DNA of 64,000 nucleotides from the NCBI GenBank assembly GCA_017893485.1, contig CM030366.1, forward strand, positions 78,610,654-78,674,653. The letters are read 5' to 3'. Origin of the DNA: Hemerocallis citrina. Taxonomy: Eukaryota; Streptophyta; Magnoliopsida; Asparagales; Asphodelaceae. Of the stretch, positions 33,428 through 46,163 are shown in pieces. Under the pieces are notes generated by a model. It was given only the letters and a program-made list of their open reading frames with translations. It was not told the DNA's origin and searched no databases. Numbering within the stretch: the stretch's first letter is position 1; each line of letters starts with the position of its first letter. The position numbers and the translations under genes are program-made.

Positions 33428-33868
33428 ATAATAATACACAAAGAAAGCTATCAAGTGGCTCTCCTTCAATCCCCCAAATAATCAAAGGCACAGATCTAAC
33501 CTCACAAAAAATATTTTCCCCTCTAAAAGTTTTCCCCCAAAACTCAAATTCAATTCCTCCACCCAAAACAACTCCCGTATTTATTTAAATTTCTCTCTCT
33601 CTCCCCCTCCCTCCCTACCTCCCTCTTCTATTCAAAAAATTTAGAAAATAAAAAAAATTAAAATTTTAAAAAAATTAAAATTTTAAAAACTTTTAAAAAA
33701 ATAAAAAAAATCATATAATATGTTTTTTTCTGGACCCCGAAAAGTTTCTCATATAATATGTTTGCTGCTTCAATTAATTTGCTGGACCTCCAAAACTATT
33801 TTATATGATTAAACAAGGTACACTGTTTCGAAGACGTGCCGTAGGCACATGTCAACGGGCAAACCTAG
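33211..33868 (+). mobile_element. Non-autonomous Helitron (copy A)
   Basis: It starts TCtatataataaaacacaaa after an A (33210) and ends gggcaaacCTAG before a T (33869). The hairpin gtgcc-gta-ggcac lies 16 nt before CTAG. The 5' region (agctatcaagtggttctcct) is duplicated about 210 bp downstream (33430 onward), each copy followed by a CT-rich tract. 658 bp, non-coding. Confidence 0.8.

Positions 33869-33869
<1 letters not shown>

Positions 33870-33932
<63 letters not shown>
33870..33932. repeat. (TA)n microsatellite
   Basis: About 30 TA units with a few G interruptions directly after Helitron copy A. Confidence 0.95.
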
Positions 33933-33935
<3 letters not shown>

Positions 33936-33941
<6 letters not shown>

Positions 33942-34204
33942 ATATTATAATGGGAGAGTTGGAGTTGTCGTTAGTAAATCTACCAACTTACGTGTATCGT
34001 GCATGCATAACTAATATAATGGAGATCTCAGGTTCGAGGTCAGACTAGGTTAGTGTTTTTACTTTTAAATAAATGTATTTATTAAGACATGCATAGCACT
34101 TGTAAATTACTATAATAATATTATTATTGGACGTGCATAACGAATATACATAACTAATAAAAAATAGTTATTACAACGTGCATCGCACGTGTATATATAT
34201 ATAT
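33936..34204 (+). mobile_element. Probable decayed Helitron of a second family
   Basis: It starts TCtctaatattataatggga, and near its end has the hairpin acgtgc-atc-gcacgt at about 34184. A CTAG terminus is not visible; a TA run follows. Layout fits a short Helitron whose end was lost next to the LTR relic insertion. Confidence 0.4.
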
Positions 34205-35026
34205 TGTAGCGCACCGAATTTCCAATAAATAAATTCAGATATATATTGTAGTGCACCGAATTTCCAATAAATAAATTCAGAAATAAGTGGCACAATTTCA
34301 GCATCTACCTCAATGTAATAGTAAACATAGACACACCTAGAATTTTTTTTTTACTTTTATTACATCAATTCTTTTACAAAGCATAACGGAATTTAACACC
34401 TTGAATTACATTTTTAACTTACAACACAGTTCCACATTTACACATTTACTCTCAATCTTTTTACAGCATGTATGATAACACAAAGCATTCTACCACAAGC
34501 TCCCAACTCCCAACTAACAATATCTACCTATGAAACATGAGGCTAGAGATAACCCTAACCCCAAAAACTACAGGGGTCATCCATAATGGTGTGAGTGATA
34601 TTTAAATGAATACAACTGAACGAAACATAAAGAACAATATAATGGCAATAACAATGAAATATGAAATAACAATAAAACATAAATCATCAAGTGAACCAGG
34701 CTAAGTGTCGAGTGTAGAAAACAGAAAACAAGTATAAATCAAGTCAAGGAAATCACAGATGCTTATGATGAAAACTAATGCACACTTGCCGAATCTATGC
34801 TCCTCACTCTACATAGATCCGATAGAAGCCCTTATCGTTCTCCACTTTATAGGTTTCAGTCCCACGTTATGCAACTAACTTACTGCAGAGATTACTTTAT
34901 GATTTAGATATCCTGTGAGTATCTAGTCCATGACCCGATAATCAGTGGAATCAATCCCCGAACGCAAGTGCTCGCACCCCAAAGGTCAGGTAATGAAACT
35001 CACACCGCAAAGCACATGGTACCTCA

Positions 35027-36579
35027 TGTTGGGTTTTCGGGGCATAAATGCAGCGGATTGAAACAATAAAATCGAAACCCAATCACAGGATCCATGCAAA
35101 ACAAGACGTTTAATTCGTAGTTATGAACGTTTACCTTAAAACGAAGCTTTAACAGTTGAGAAAGGATGACTAATGGAGGTCCAAGCTCCTTGAATCACCA
35201 CGCATCCCGCTCACGCGATCTACGCTCTATCGGTATCCACACGAACACTTGGTCTTTGAAGGAGCGATGTACTAGCATCCGAAAACCAAATTCTCTCTAT
35301 CTCCATCTTCTTCTCTCAAAACGGCTAGGGTTTTTCTCTAAGCCTTTAAAACTAATTTGAGAGTTTAAGATCTTTATATAGAGAGACAAATCTGGTTTTT
35401 CTAAAGCCCAATCCTATTGGGCTTTTATTAAAATTAGAATTCCTAATTAAATAAATAATTAAGTCAAACTTAATTAATATTCTAATATAATTCTAATTCT
35501 AATCATTAGTAAATTTGAAATTATATTTAATTAATTAATTAAGTCCCACTTAATTAATATCATAAATAAATTCAAATTACTATTTAATTTAAATTCATAA
35601 TTTAAATCAAATCTCCTTCAAGCGTTCTTGTGTGTGACCCTTTAGGTTATTATTACGTTGGAAATAATTTTAATATCCAATAATAAAATTATAAACAATG
35701 AGCGGCATCTAGTAATACATCATTGCTACCCAAGTAATAATAATAATTGGTGATCCAATAAAACCTTTCGTGATTAATGTTTCCGTGTAATATAATCCCT
35801 TTAACCAAATATTATAGATTAAACTCGAGGCATGTTCTCAGTCATCCTCTTCAACATTTAATCCGGGTTTCCTTGATCAATGAGTAGACTATTAACACAA
35901 ATCATTATTTGAGCATGGCCATGCATTTCATAGTCTCACTCAATCAAGAGGCCAATAATATCTCTCCTAATTATAGGAGGGTTAAATCCTTTATCTATCA
36001 TTCATATTTCTCATACGACTCATAATATACCCGATGTCCACTTTTATCATCACCCGGTCAAAGGTAACTTTTAATGTAGTCAAAGTATATTAATCCTCGT
36101 ATAGAAATATAATGATCTCAAGTCAGAGGATCATTACACCATTATCACTGTGAGTCTTTCTTATGACTTTATTTAAACATGAAGAATCTCACTGTGGGTC
36201 TATCCAGTGCCATGTAGAATCTTACATACACCTATGTTCTTGACTTTAGTATCACTATACCTATGACCAATGAGATGTGGTCATCAGTCAACAAACATAC
36301 TAATCTTTATGCATTATTATTGTCCCATAATGACAATGCTTGATTAGGGATATTTAGGAATATAAACACTATTCATATAATCTCATTTTTAAGTCACATA
36401 CTTAAAGATATAGAATACGTATTATATATTCCAAGGACATTTATTACTCTAACATTTTTATCGCAGTAAATTAAGACATAATAAATTAACATATAATAAT
36501 CAATAGAACACAAGCATTAATTAACAAAAGTATTTCCTAGAAGCACAATCACATTGTCTCTAGGGCACTTACACTAACA
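35027..36579 (-). repeat. 3' LTR of the copia element
   Basis: 1553 bp. On minus it starts tgttagtgtaagtgccctag and ends aaaacccaaca. TATA-like tatataaa on minus lies at about 35373-35380. Confidence 0.92.
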
Positions 36580-36591
36580 ATCTCCCACTTG
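36580..36591 (-). promoter_or_regulatory. Copia polypurine tract
   Basis: caagtgggagat on minus immediately precedes the 3' LTR. Confidence 0.7.
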
Positions 36592-36693
36592 CACTAGAGC
36601 CAATCACTCATGTATCTAATACCCATGGAACTAGTGTGACCTTCGTGCTTCTGCTGCGACAAAGCCTTAGTCTTGTGGGTCCGCAACGTTATC

Positions 36694-37573
36694 TTAAGTA
36701 TGCACTTTACATATGTATGTATTCTGACTTAAGCCGATTAATCTTTTAGATCTATCTCTATAGATCCTGATCCCTAAGACATATGTATCATCGCCAAAGT
36801 CTTTTATCGAGAAACTATTTCCCAACCAAATCTTCACAACCTGTAGATTAGGAATGTCATTCCTTATTAATAATATGTCATCTACATATAATACTAGGAA
36901 TGACACATGGCTCCCACTAACCCTTCGTAAACACACGACACATTTTCATTTTATATGAAACCAAACTCTTTGACTGTTTCATCAAAACGAATGTTCCATC
37001 TCCTCGAGGCCGGCTATAATCCATAAATGGACCATCGCTTCTCACAGACCATTCTAGCAAACTTTGGATCGACTTGACATCCATTTGCCAGATTTCATAG
37101 TCATAGTAAGTTGCTATCGCAAGCAAAATCCCGATGGATTTGACCATAGCCACCGGTGAGAAAGTTTCATCATAGTCACTACTATGAATCTGCTTGAAAC
37201 TTTTCGCCACTAGTCTTGCTTTGTAGGTCTGTACATTACAATCCACGTCAGTTTTCTTCAAGAAACCCACTTGCACCCTATGGGTTTTACCCCTTCGGGT
37301 GGTCCAACCAAAGTCCATACTTTGATTTTCATACATGGAATCCATCTCAGATTTCATGGCCTCCAGCCATCTCTGAAAATCTGGACTATTCATAGCATCT
37401 TTGTAGGTGAGAGGCTCATCATCATCTATGATCATCACATCGCCAATTTGAGTCAGAAGAAATCCACGATATCTCTCTGGCTCATAGCGAATCCTACTAG
37501 ATCTACGAATAACCTGTGTTTCTTGAGCAGTGTTGTTATCAACATCTTGAGTCACATTCTGCTCATGTTCCAA
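36694..37573 (-). pseudogene. Copia reverse transcriptase, two overlapping broken frames
   Basis: The first frame (37573-36917) has RRSSRIRYEPERYRGFLLTQ, then LEAMKSEMDSMYENQ, YKARLVAKSFKQ and DYDETFSPVAMVKSI. The usual follow-on LLAIATYYDYEIWQMDVK is present, but the next block is scrambled. The second frame (36936-36694) contains LVLYVDDILLI with the YVDD catalytic centre and GNSFSIKDFGDDTYVLGIRI. The palm region between the two is deleted and RNase H is absent. Confidence 0.85.
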
Positions 37574-37699
37574 CTCTGGTTCAACATTATTCTGTGGTTC
37601 TCGATCCTCATCGAGATCTATTGTCCTCCCACTATTTTCTTAGAAAGTAAATCGCTCTTTAGAAACATAGCCATTCAAGCAACAAACACTTTGTTCTCG

Positions 37700-38625
37700 G
37701 AAGGTTTATAGAAATAATACCCTTTTTGTTTCCATTGGGTATCCCACAAAATCTGATTTTGGTCCTAGCTTGTCAGAGATCATACGTTTCACAAACGCTT
37801 CATATCCCCAAATTTTCATAAATGACACGCTGTGACGTTTCTCAGTTCATATCTCATATATGGTGTCTTTTGAACTGATTTAGAAGGAACTCGGTTTAGT
37901 GTTTCCGCAGCCGTCTCTAGGGGCATAACCCCAGAAACTAATTGGAAGATCCCCTAGACTCATCATCAATCGCACCATGTCCAACAAAATGCGATTTCTC
38001 CTCTCAGACACACCATGTCTTTGTGGTGTTCCAGGAGGAGTGAGTTGTGATACTATACCACACGCTTTTAAGAAATTTTAAGCTTAGGTATTCTCCTTTA
38101 CGATCAGATCGTAGAGTTTTACTTTCGCCTATTTGTTTTTCTTCTTCAATCTCTTACTCTTTGAATTTTTCAAACGATTCGGATTTGTTCTTCAAAAGAT
38201 ACACATATCCGTATCTACTAAAATCATCAGTAAAGGTTAAAATTAGTAAAAGCCACCTCTTGCCAACATACGCATTGGACCACATACATCACTATGTATC
38301 AATTCCAATTGTTTGGTGGCCCTCTCACCTTATCCGGTAAAAGGAGTTTTAGTCATTTTGCCAATGAGACATAGTTCACATTCTTCGTATGATTCAAAAT
38401 CAAACTTATCCAAGTATCCATCCTAATGTAACTTGGAAATGCGATTCTCATTTATATGGCCTAAATGACAGTGCCAGAGGTATGTTTGATTTGAGTCATT
38501 TATCTTTAGACGTTAATTATTTACATTATAGATAGGAGTATCAAAATCAAGAACATATAAACCATTAAACAAACGTGCAACCTCATAGGTAACATTATTT
38601 AATGAAAAGGAACAACAATTGTTCT
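37700..38625 (-). pseudogene. Copia integrase relic, heavily decayed
   Basis: Only scattered pieces are readable on minus: a gag-pre-integrase/zinc region around 38340-38480, a short core piece at about 38050-38200 (GYVYLLKNKSESFEKF-like) and a C-terminal stretch around 37790-38010 (GTPQRHGVSERRN and then LNRVPSKSVQ). Order matches copia, but deletions remove much of the catalytic core. Confidence 0.65.
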
Positions 38626-38628
38626 GAA

Positions 38629-38898
38629 TCAAAAAGGCAATCTTGTCCAAACAAGAAACCAAAATAATGTTTCTGCAAATTGCAGGCACGTAAAATAGTT
38701 CTCAAGTTCTGAAATAAGCCCCATGGGCATCGATAAATAATAAGTCCCTACAGCTAAAGCAGCAACCTTTGCTCCATTGCTAACATGTAGGTCGACTTCT
38801 CCTAACGCCAAAGTTCTACTCCTTCGCCGTTTATGCACATTTATACAAATGTGAGAACCACATCCAGTATCTAATACCCATGATGTAGAAGTAGACAA
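38629..38898 (-). pseudogene. Copia protease fragment
   Basis: STSWVLDTGCGSHIC carries the copia aspartic protease site (LDTGxxxH). It is followed by LALGEVDLHVSNGAKVAALA, the typical next block. Confidence 0.8.
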
Positions 38899-39657
38899 AT
38901 TTGACTTCTATAATATAAATACCTGAATCAGAAATCTGAACAGCCTTCAGTTTCTTCAGATCCTCCAAATAAGTTTGACAGTTTCTCTTCCAATGACCCG
39001 GCTTCTTGCAATAGTGACAATCACCCTTTGCCTTTGCCTTTGCAACACCTCCAGTAGGCTTCAAAGCCTTAACAGCGGGTTCTGGATTAGCAGGCTTAGA
39101 TCCAATCTTGTTCTTGCCTTTCCATTTACCCTTTCCTTTGGCATTCCCTTTGTTGACCATCATTATGGGAGCAGGGGACGCCTTCTGAATGTTGGTCTCA
39201 GCAGTTCAACATAGCCAACAATTCGGTAGGTGTCTTGTCTATCTCATTCATATTGTAATTCATTACAAATTTGAGCATAGTCGCTGTTCAAAGATTGCAA
39301 GATTAGATCTATCTGAGCTTCCGGACTGATGGCGGAACCCAGAGTAGCAAGGTACTCCATATATCCAATCATCTTTAGAACATGCGGTGCAACTGGATCA
39401 CGATCACCCTATTTACACGCATACAAGGCTTTACTTGTATCAAACCTCTCTTGACGAGCCTGTCCTTCAAACATACGTTTAAGGTGCTCTATCATTATAT
39501 GAGCATCCATATGCTCATGCTGTTTCTGAAGCTCAAGACTCATAGTCGCAAGCATAAGACAAGTGACATCCGTGTCATCATCGATATGTTTCTGATAAAC
39601 ATTACGTTGATCAACCGATGCACCTATAGGGAGAGGTCCAGGGCGAGGAAATGACAT
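38831..39657 (-). pseudogene. Copia gag with zinc knuckle, frameshifted
   Basis: The first frame (39657-39409) has the gag (UBN2-type) helical region: DVTCLMLATMSLELQKQHEH, HIMIEHLKRMF. After an unaligned stretch, a second frame (39163-38831) has a Lys/Gly-rich linker and a canonical CCHC knuckle, CHYCKKPGHWKRNC. The N-terminal part is short and the two pieces are out of frame with each other. Confidence 0.8.
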
Positions 39658-41950
39658 AGAGCTTTCACTCTTACCTGAGGACTATCCTCAAATTCCTTTG
39701 CCAATCGAGGAAGTTTGTTCCTGTCAACTTGTCCTTCTCAAGGACAGATCGTACAGAGAAGTTATTTGAGTTGTTTGCCATTAGAATATCTATAATGTAA
39801 AAATGCATAAAAGAATTAGTCTACGGAATTATTAGTTTATGTTCAAATGATTATTCATATATATTCATAATATATATCTCCCACTATTTTGATCAAATTA
39901 ATAGCCCTTACTATTAATTCGGAAAGCATTTATTATATATCTTTCTAGTGAGCCAAGATCCATATTTCATCATGTCTTGAGTCAGCGTTGGCCGAAACTC
40001 CCAAAACACAACTATTTAGGTAGACAACATTTGTCAATTATATCACGTATATAACTCTTGGATAGTTTGGTGAACAACCATTGCTCTAATTTATCTAATA
40101 AAATTTTCGCCAAACTCTATGCTTCTAAGTTCATAATCTTATTGTGACGACTTAGTTAAGTTAGGCCCAATGAATCAACATAACGAGTATCACATTTACT
40201 CTTTCGCACCTCACCACGATTAAAAGGAGCACTCTGCTTTGGCAAACCCACCCCTTATGATCTAGGCCTTGATGAGTGTTATTCATTGGAAAGCATCTTG
40301 TTTAACTTAATATTTATTAAGGGATTTACTTATAAATGATCATGATCCCATCATAAAGAGATTCTCAATTTTTTCCTTGAATCAAATATTTCAAATCAAA
40401 ATTCGTTGAATGAATGATTTCCAGATCAGAGGTTAACGCACAGACGGCATTATTGGCACCCCTTTTCTTACAGATTCGTAATCGGTTGTTGACAAAATCA
40501 TTCAATCGTTGAATAATGAAAATTCATATTTAATTACCGTGTTTCATAAACACAAGAATCTCATGATCGTTTATTTAATGTTCATCTTAAATCGTTATAG
40601 ATTTTATCTTGTTTAAGCATGAATGGGGTGTCGTATCTAATACATTCATCTTAATCTAATTAAGCATGCATCTCTTAAATCGTTATAGATTTTATCTTGT
40701 TTAAGCAGGCATGGCATGGGTGATGTATCTAATACATACATTAATACATTATTAATCTAATTGAAGCATGCATCATAATGTATTCTACACAGACATTCAC
40801 ACATCAATATGTAAAGTGCAGTATGTAAACGTGCTTGGTTATGGCCTTTATCCTACATGATCCTTTCAAGCTAATGAAAGGATCGAGGTCAATCTATGGT
40901 GGAAAATATAAATACAATTACGTGTCTTCATTCTCCTTGGTTGCTCCACTTCTTGGATCGTCCTTCAATCTTCAAGTACATTACATTGAATAATTGAAAA
41001 CAACCTATACTAATGTACTTATGTACTTACATAATAAAACTCGAGTTACATTCGAGATTATACAATTACAAGAATGAAGAAAACGACATGCAAGTCGAAT
41101 TTACAAAACCAAAACCATAAACCATTAATCTAAGGGTCTTAAGGCCATAACCAGCACCATGCTCAAGTAAACAATTAATAGACATCATCATATGTCACCA
41201 TACATCAATACATAACAGTACATATCATATCCAATATGATCATATAAGATACATCTCAGAAAACAATTAAATCAAAAAACCATAAATCGCTGTTTACAGG
41301 CAGTAAGCGGCGTTAAACGGCTTACAGATGCGAACCTGACTTTGTCAGTCTTGCTCAGTGGCCTGATTTCAGTCAAAAACCATATATGGTTTGCGAAAAT
41401 CGGATACAGTACGCAAATTTCACTAAATCTGCGCAATTTTTCAGAAACTGTATCGTATACAATCTACGCGATAAGAACAAATATATGTAATATTCAAATA
41501 ATATCATATATTATCTTATCATGTTATACCATATCATATTTCATCATGATCCAATCATAAAAATCATATAAGGCATAATTCAGAAAATTGAAATTAAATC
41601 TGAAAACATAAAATTGCATATTTCAGGCCCTAAACGGCGTCAAACGCCTTACAGACGAATCGGTGATAGCTAAAGCTATCAGTTTTGTTCAGACGCTCGT
41701 TTCCCTTTCCGAAAAGGTACTCATTTGCAAAAATCGGACACTAGAAATAGATTTCCGCAAATCTGCAGCAGCCGTTTCAGAATCCATATCGAATACGATT
41801 CTCGTAATTAGAACAAACATAAATCATATACATATCAGTATACATACAGATTATAAGATCATCATATGATCATCCCAATCATCATTAACTTACAGTTTAT
41901 GCATATATATCAAAACTGTAACAAATAAACGAATTAAAACGTTTTCGCAA
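39658..41950 (-). other. Copia untranslated leader
   Basis: About 2.3 kb between PBS and gag with no coding frame. It contains an 80-90 bp tandem duplication (gttatagattttatcttgtt at about 40603 and 40683) and a diverged duplication of about 345 bp (aacggcgt(t/c)aaacg at about 41293 and 41637). Confidence 0.6.
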
Positions 41951-41952
41951 GT

Positions 41953-41965
41953 GGCTCTGATACCA
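41953..41965 (-). promoter_or_regulatory. Copia primer-binding site (tRNA-Met type)
   Basis: On minus, tggtatcagagcc follows the 5' LTR after two bases, the standard initiator-Met PBS of plant copia elements. Confidence 0.85.
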
Positions 41966-41966
41966 T

Positions 41967-43519
41967 TGTTGGGTTTTCGGGGCATAAATGCAGCGGATTG
42001 AAACAATAAAATCGAAACCCAATCGCAGGATCCATGCAAAACAAGACGTTTAATTCATAGTTATGAACGTTTACCTTAAAACGAAGCTTTAACAGTTGAG
42101 AAAGGATGACTAATGGAGGTCCAAGCTCCTTGAATCACCACGCATCCCGCTCACGCGATCTACGCTCTATTGGTATCCACACGAACACTTGGTCTTTGAA
42201 GGAGCGATGTACTAGCATCCGAAAACCAAATTCTCTCTATCTCCATCTTCTTCTCTCAAAACGGCTAGGGTTTTTCTCTAAGCCTTTAAAACTAATTTGA
42301 GAGTTTAAGATCTTTATATAGAGAGACAAATCTGGTTTTTCTAAAGCCCAATCCTATTGGGCTTTTATTAAAATTAGAATTCCTAATTAAATAAATAATT
42401 AAGTCAAACTTAATTAATATTCTAATATAATTCTAATTCTAATCATTAGTAAATTTGAAATTATATTTAATTAATTAATTAAGTCCCACTTAATTAATAT
42501 CATAAATAAATTCAAATTACTATTTAATTTAAATTCATAATTTAAATCAAATCTCCTTCAAGCGTTCTTGTGTGTGACCCTTTAGGTTATTATTACGTTG
42601 GAAATAATTTTAATATCCAATAATAAAATTATAAACAATGAGCGGCATCTAGTAATACATCATTGCTACCCAAGTAATAATAATAATTGGTGATCCAATA
42701 AAACCTTTCGTGATTAATGTTTCCGTGTAATATAATCCCTTTAACCAAATATTATAGATTAAACTCGAGGCATGTTCTCAGTCATCCTCTTCAACATTTA
42801 ATCCGGGTTTCCTTGATCAATGAGTAGACTATTAACACAAATCATTATTTGAGCATGGCCATGCATTTCATAGTCTCACTCAATCAAGAGGCCAATAATA
42901 TCTCTCCTAATTATAGGAGGGTTAAATCCTTTATCTATCATTCATATTTCTCATACGACTCATAATATACCCGATGTCCACTTTTATCATCACCCGGTCA
43001 AAGGTAACTTTTAATGTAGTCAAAGTATATTAATCCTCGTATAGAAATATAATGATCTCAAGTCAGAGGATCATTACACCATTATCACTGTGAGTCTTTC
43101 TTATGACTTTATTTAAACATGAAGAATCTCACTGTGGGTCTATCCAGTGCCATGTAGAATCTTACATGCACCTATGTTCTTGACTTTAGTATCACTATAC
43201 CTATGACCAATGAGATGTGGTCATCAGTCAACAAACATACTAATCTTTATGCATTATTATTGTCCCATAATGACAATGCTTGATTAGGGATATTTAGGAA
43301 TATAAACACTATTCATATAATCTCATTTTTAAGTCACATACTTAAAGATATAGAATACGTATTATATATTCCAAGGACATTTATTACTCTAACATTTTTA
43401 TCGCAGTAAATTAAGACATAATAAATTAACATATAATAATCAATAGAACACAAGCATTAATTAACAAAAGTATTTCCTAGAAGCACAATCACATTGTCTC
43501 TAGGGCACTTACACTAACA
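41967..43519 (-). repeat. 5' LTR of the copia element
   Basis: 1553 bp. Differences from the other copy were seen only near 42024, 42057, 42170 and 43168, all transitions. Confidence 0.92.
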
Positions 43520-44267
43520 CCTCATCACGCAAACATCCCATGGACGTCGCTCAATCCCGATAATCAGGAAGACCAGCCACATCGCGAGTGCTTACACCCC
43601 AATAATTAGTGAAACCGTCTCCTATTGCTGACCATATGAGGCCCCTACCCATGTTTGCTCATATTTCGTCACAACTCCAACTAGTGCATGTCCTTAGGCT
43701 TGTTATTATTATTTACTTTATAATCTCCCCTAGAGTTGATGTACCCCCAACTGGACTTAACACAACTAGACCAGGAATGAATACCCCAACTAGTCAACTT
43801 CCACACAAAAAAATCATCACTGCCGGTATACAAGGGTCCCGCTCAACCTCTAGAGACTCACAACTCAAATATCAGCATAAATCTTTCATTAAAAACTCTT
43901 GATTCTATTATTAATTCGTTCATATTAAGAAAACTTCTTTAAATCAAGCAAATCCAAATTTATCTGAATACTCACAATTTACAGAAGTAAAATCCGAGTC
44001 TAATTCACTTAAGTAACTGAGTTTCACATTTTGAAGTCATAAACATCAACCTCTTGAAATCCGTATATATATATTTTTTGCTTTCTAAAGTCGTAGAAAT
44101 ACGAGTTAAACTCTGTTATGATCAAAATATACCTCTTTGTAAAATACAGTAATCTGTAGCAAGAACTCCATCTAAAATAGTAGTTCAATAATCCATAAGT
44201 TCGAAGAATTCAATCATTCAAAAAAAAAAAAAAAACAGCAAAAACTCATCAAAACATTCAACACAGT

Positions 44268-44395
44268 AGCTGTCGGTCGACCAGCATTTCAATTAAAAAA
44301 AAGCAGCGGTCGACTAACATGCTAAAAATTCAATACCAACCATTTGACAGTCGACCGTCATCCCAAGTGTATTTTTGGGCGGTCGACTGACTTGT
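44268..44395. repeat. Four GTCGAC-centred motifs in the LTR relic
   Basis: gtcggtcgaccagc, gcggtcgactaac, gacagtcgaccgtc and gcggtcgactgac occur within 130 bp. GTCGAC is rare elsewhere in this AT-rich stretch. Confidence 0.7.
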
Positions 44396-46163
44396 CAAAA
44401 AAATACAGCTTTAATTTCGTGCACCTTTCAACTGATACTTAGTTTTAAATCTTTAAAAAGCATGAATTTGTAAAGTTAAAACCCTGATATGATCAAATAC
44501 AAATTGTCTAACATATTGGAATTCATAAATCAAATCAAACTTTCAACAATTTCACAAAAAAAAAAAAATTAACAAGATTCTTCAAATCAGGAAAAGTATA
44601 TATTCGTATGTGTATATATGTGTATATGCATCAGTAAAAGCGTCAAGATTCATTGTATATGAGTAGTATATTGTTTAATTCAATCTCAGTATCAATATAA
44701 ATCAAAATCCATTGAAAACATCATAAAAATACAAAAATCCACTTTCGGCCTACACCATCGGACCAGAATTAAAAAAAAACCCAATCTTTACTTATACTTA
44801 TGATTTCTACTAACCAAATCCGCATCTTATGATTGTTATACACCCATCAATCCACTGTCTAACATCTATATTTTGTGTCGATATTCAAATCTCAATAAAA
44901 ACCAAGTTTTAATCCAAAGAAATCAAGAAAAACCGCAACTCAGGTATGAACAATAGACTAAAATTCAATATTCATGCTAATTTCATATAACTCCATAACA
45001 ATCAATCCTTCACACGATCAAACAAGTATAGCATGATGTTTCCACGAGTGTTATTAGGTCTTTATAATTCTATTAAGTCATACATGAAAATCATTCATTA
45101 ATTTATATTCTTTACCATACATCTTGTTTTAAACCTTTCATTCAATACTTTGTATCCATCATATCAATATACGATTTTATTATCATGATCTACTGCATAG
45201 TCATCATGAACAGTATATATACTACAAAACAAGATAATAGAGTATCATTCACCTCAATGAAGAATCAACGAAGACCATGAAAATAATAATAGAAAGCTCC
45301 TTCGCAAGAAATCCAAGATCCTAGCTTCGAAACTCCAAGAAAGCCAATAATAAAAATAATTTGTTTGAGTGCAGGAAAGAAATGGCTGTAGCAGCCCCTA
45401 TATAGGCCAAAATCTGGAGAATTAGGGTTGTGCAAATCTTTTGGAAATAACTCTTAACAATTTATTTATTTACATATATGAATCCTCCTTTAAAAATTAG
45501 TTAAATACGTCAATTAAATTAAAATAAAACCAAATCCTTTTACTACTTAGTTGGCCGGCCCTCAAACATAGCCTAGAAATTAAAATTTTTTGGATTTGTA
45601 CCTAAGTGGTAGTTTTGCACAAAAGTCCATTTTTTTGTAATATTTGCAAACATGTCATAAAATATTCGTAAAAATCCAGAAAATTCAAAATAATTATCTA
45701 CTAACAAATATAAGATTTTCCAAATAAAATTTCTGACCTTTCAGTTTTCAAAAAATATTTGCACGTGCAAAAAGATAAATTTCAGAAAAATATATAATAA
45801 ATCACAAAAATTCTCAAATAATCATTTATTAAAGTCAAATTCATATCTAAAATTTCTAGGGTGTTACATATCTATTTTCTAATATAAAAGCAAGAATAAA
45901 ACCTGCCCAGAGTAGATCTAGATCACACATCTTCATCTTATAATATTTTAGATTTAATGTGGGTCATAGAAATCTCTCAAATAATAATAATAATAGGAAC
46001 AATTTAAGAAGAATAAAAAACCCTCCAAATGCATGTGCACTAGGTATATCGTGTAGAACCCTCATCTAAATTCCAAAACGAAACTCATACTCTCTGTCAC
46101 CTTCCTCTCCCTCTCGTTCCCAAATCCCCCTTTCTTTCTCTCCTCCCATTCTCAGTCTCAACA

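Larger units (their letters stand above)
35027..43519 (-). mobile_element. Ty1/copia LTR retrotransposon, recent but coding-dead
   Basis: TSD cctca at 35022-35026 and 43520-43524. Two 1553-bp LTRs (35027-36579 and 41967-43519) differ by only four transitions that I can find by eye. The tRNA-Met PBS (tggtatcagagcc on minus) adjoins the right LTR and a PPT (caagtgggagat on minus) adjoins the left one, so the element is read right to left. Gag, protease, integrase and RT relics occupy 36690-39660; RNase H and most of the integrase are missing or scrambled. About 2.3 kb of untranslated leader lies between PBS and gag. Confidence 0.92.
34205..45868 (-). mobile_element. Long LTR relic (probable solo LTR), split by a copia element
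   Basis: On minus, the sequence begins tgtaacaccctagaaatttt (45868) and ends ggaaattcggtgcgctaca (34205), a TG...CA pair. Five-base flanks tatat and tatct agree at 4 of 5 positions. A TATA-like box (cctatatagg, about 45397-45406) sits about 460 bp in. Removing the copia insertion leaves about 3.16 kb without a coding frame. Such long LTRs beginning TGTAACACCC are common in chromovirus-type Ty3 elements, but the lineage is inference. The left end is duplicated in tandem (34205-34240 and 34243-34280). Confidence 0.55.

Noticed and set aside
35166..42300. Identical 64-codon frames at 35166-35360 and 42106-42300
   Set aside because: They are the same stretch of the two copia LTRs, not a duplicated gene.
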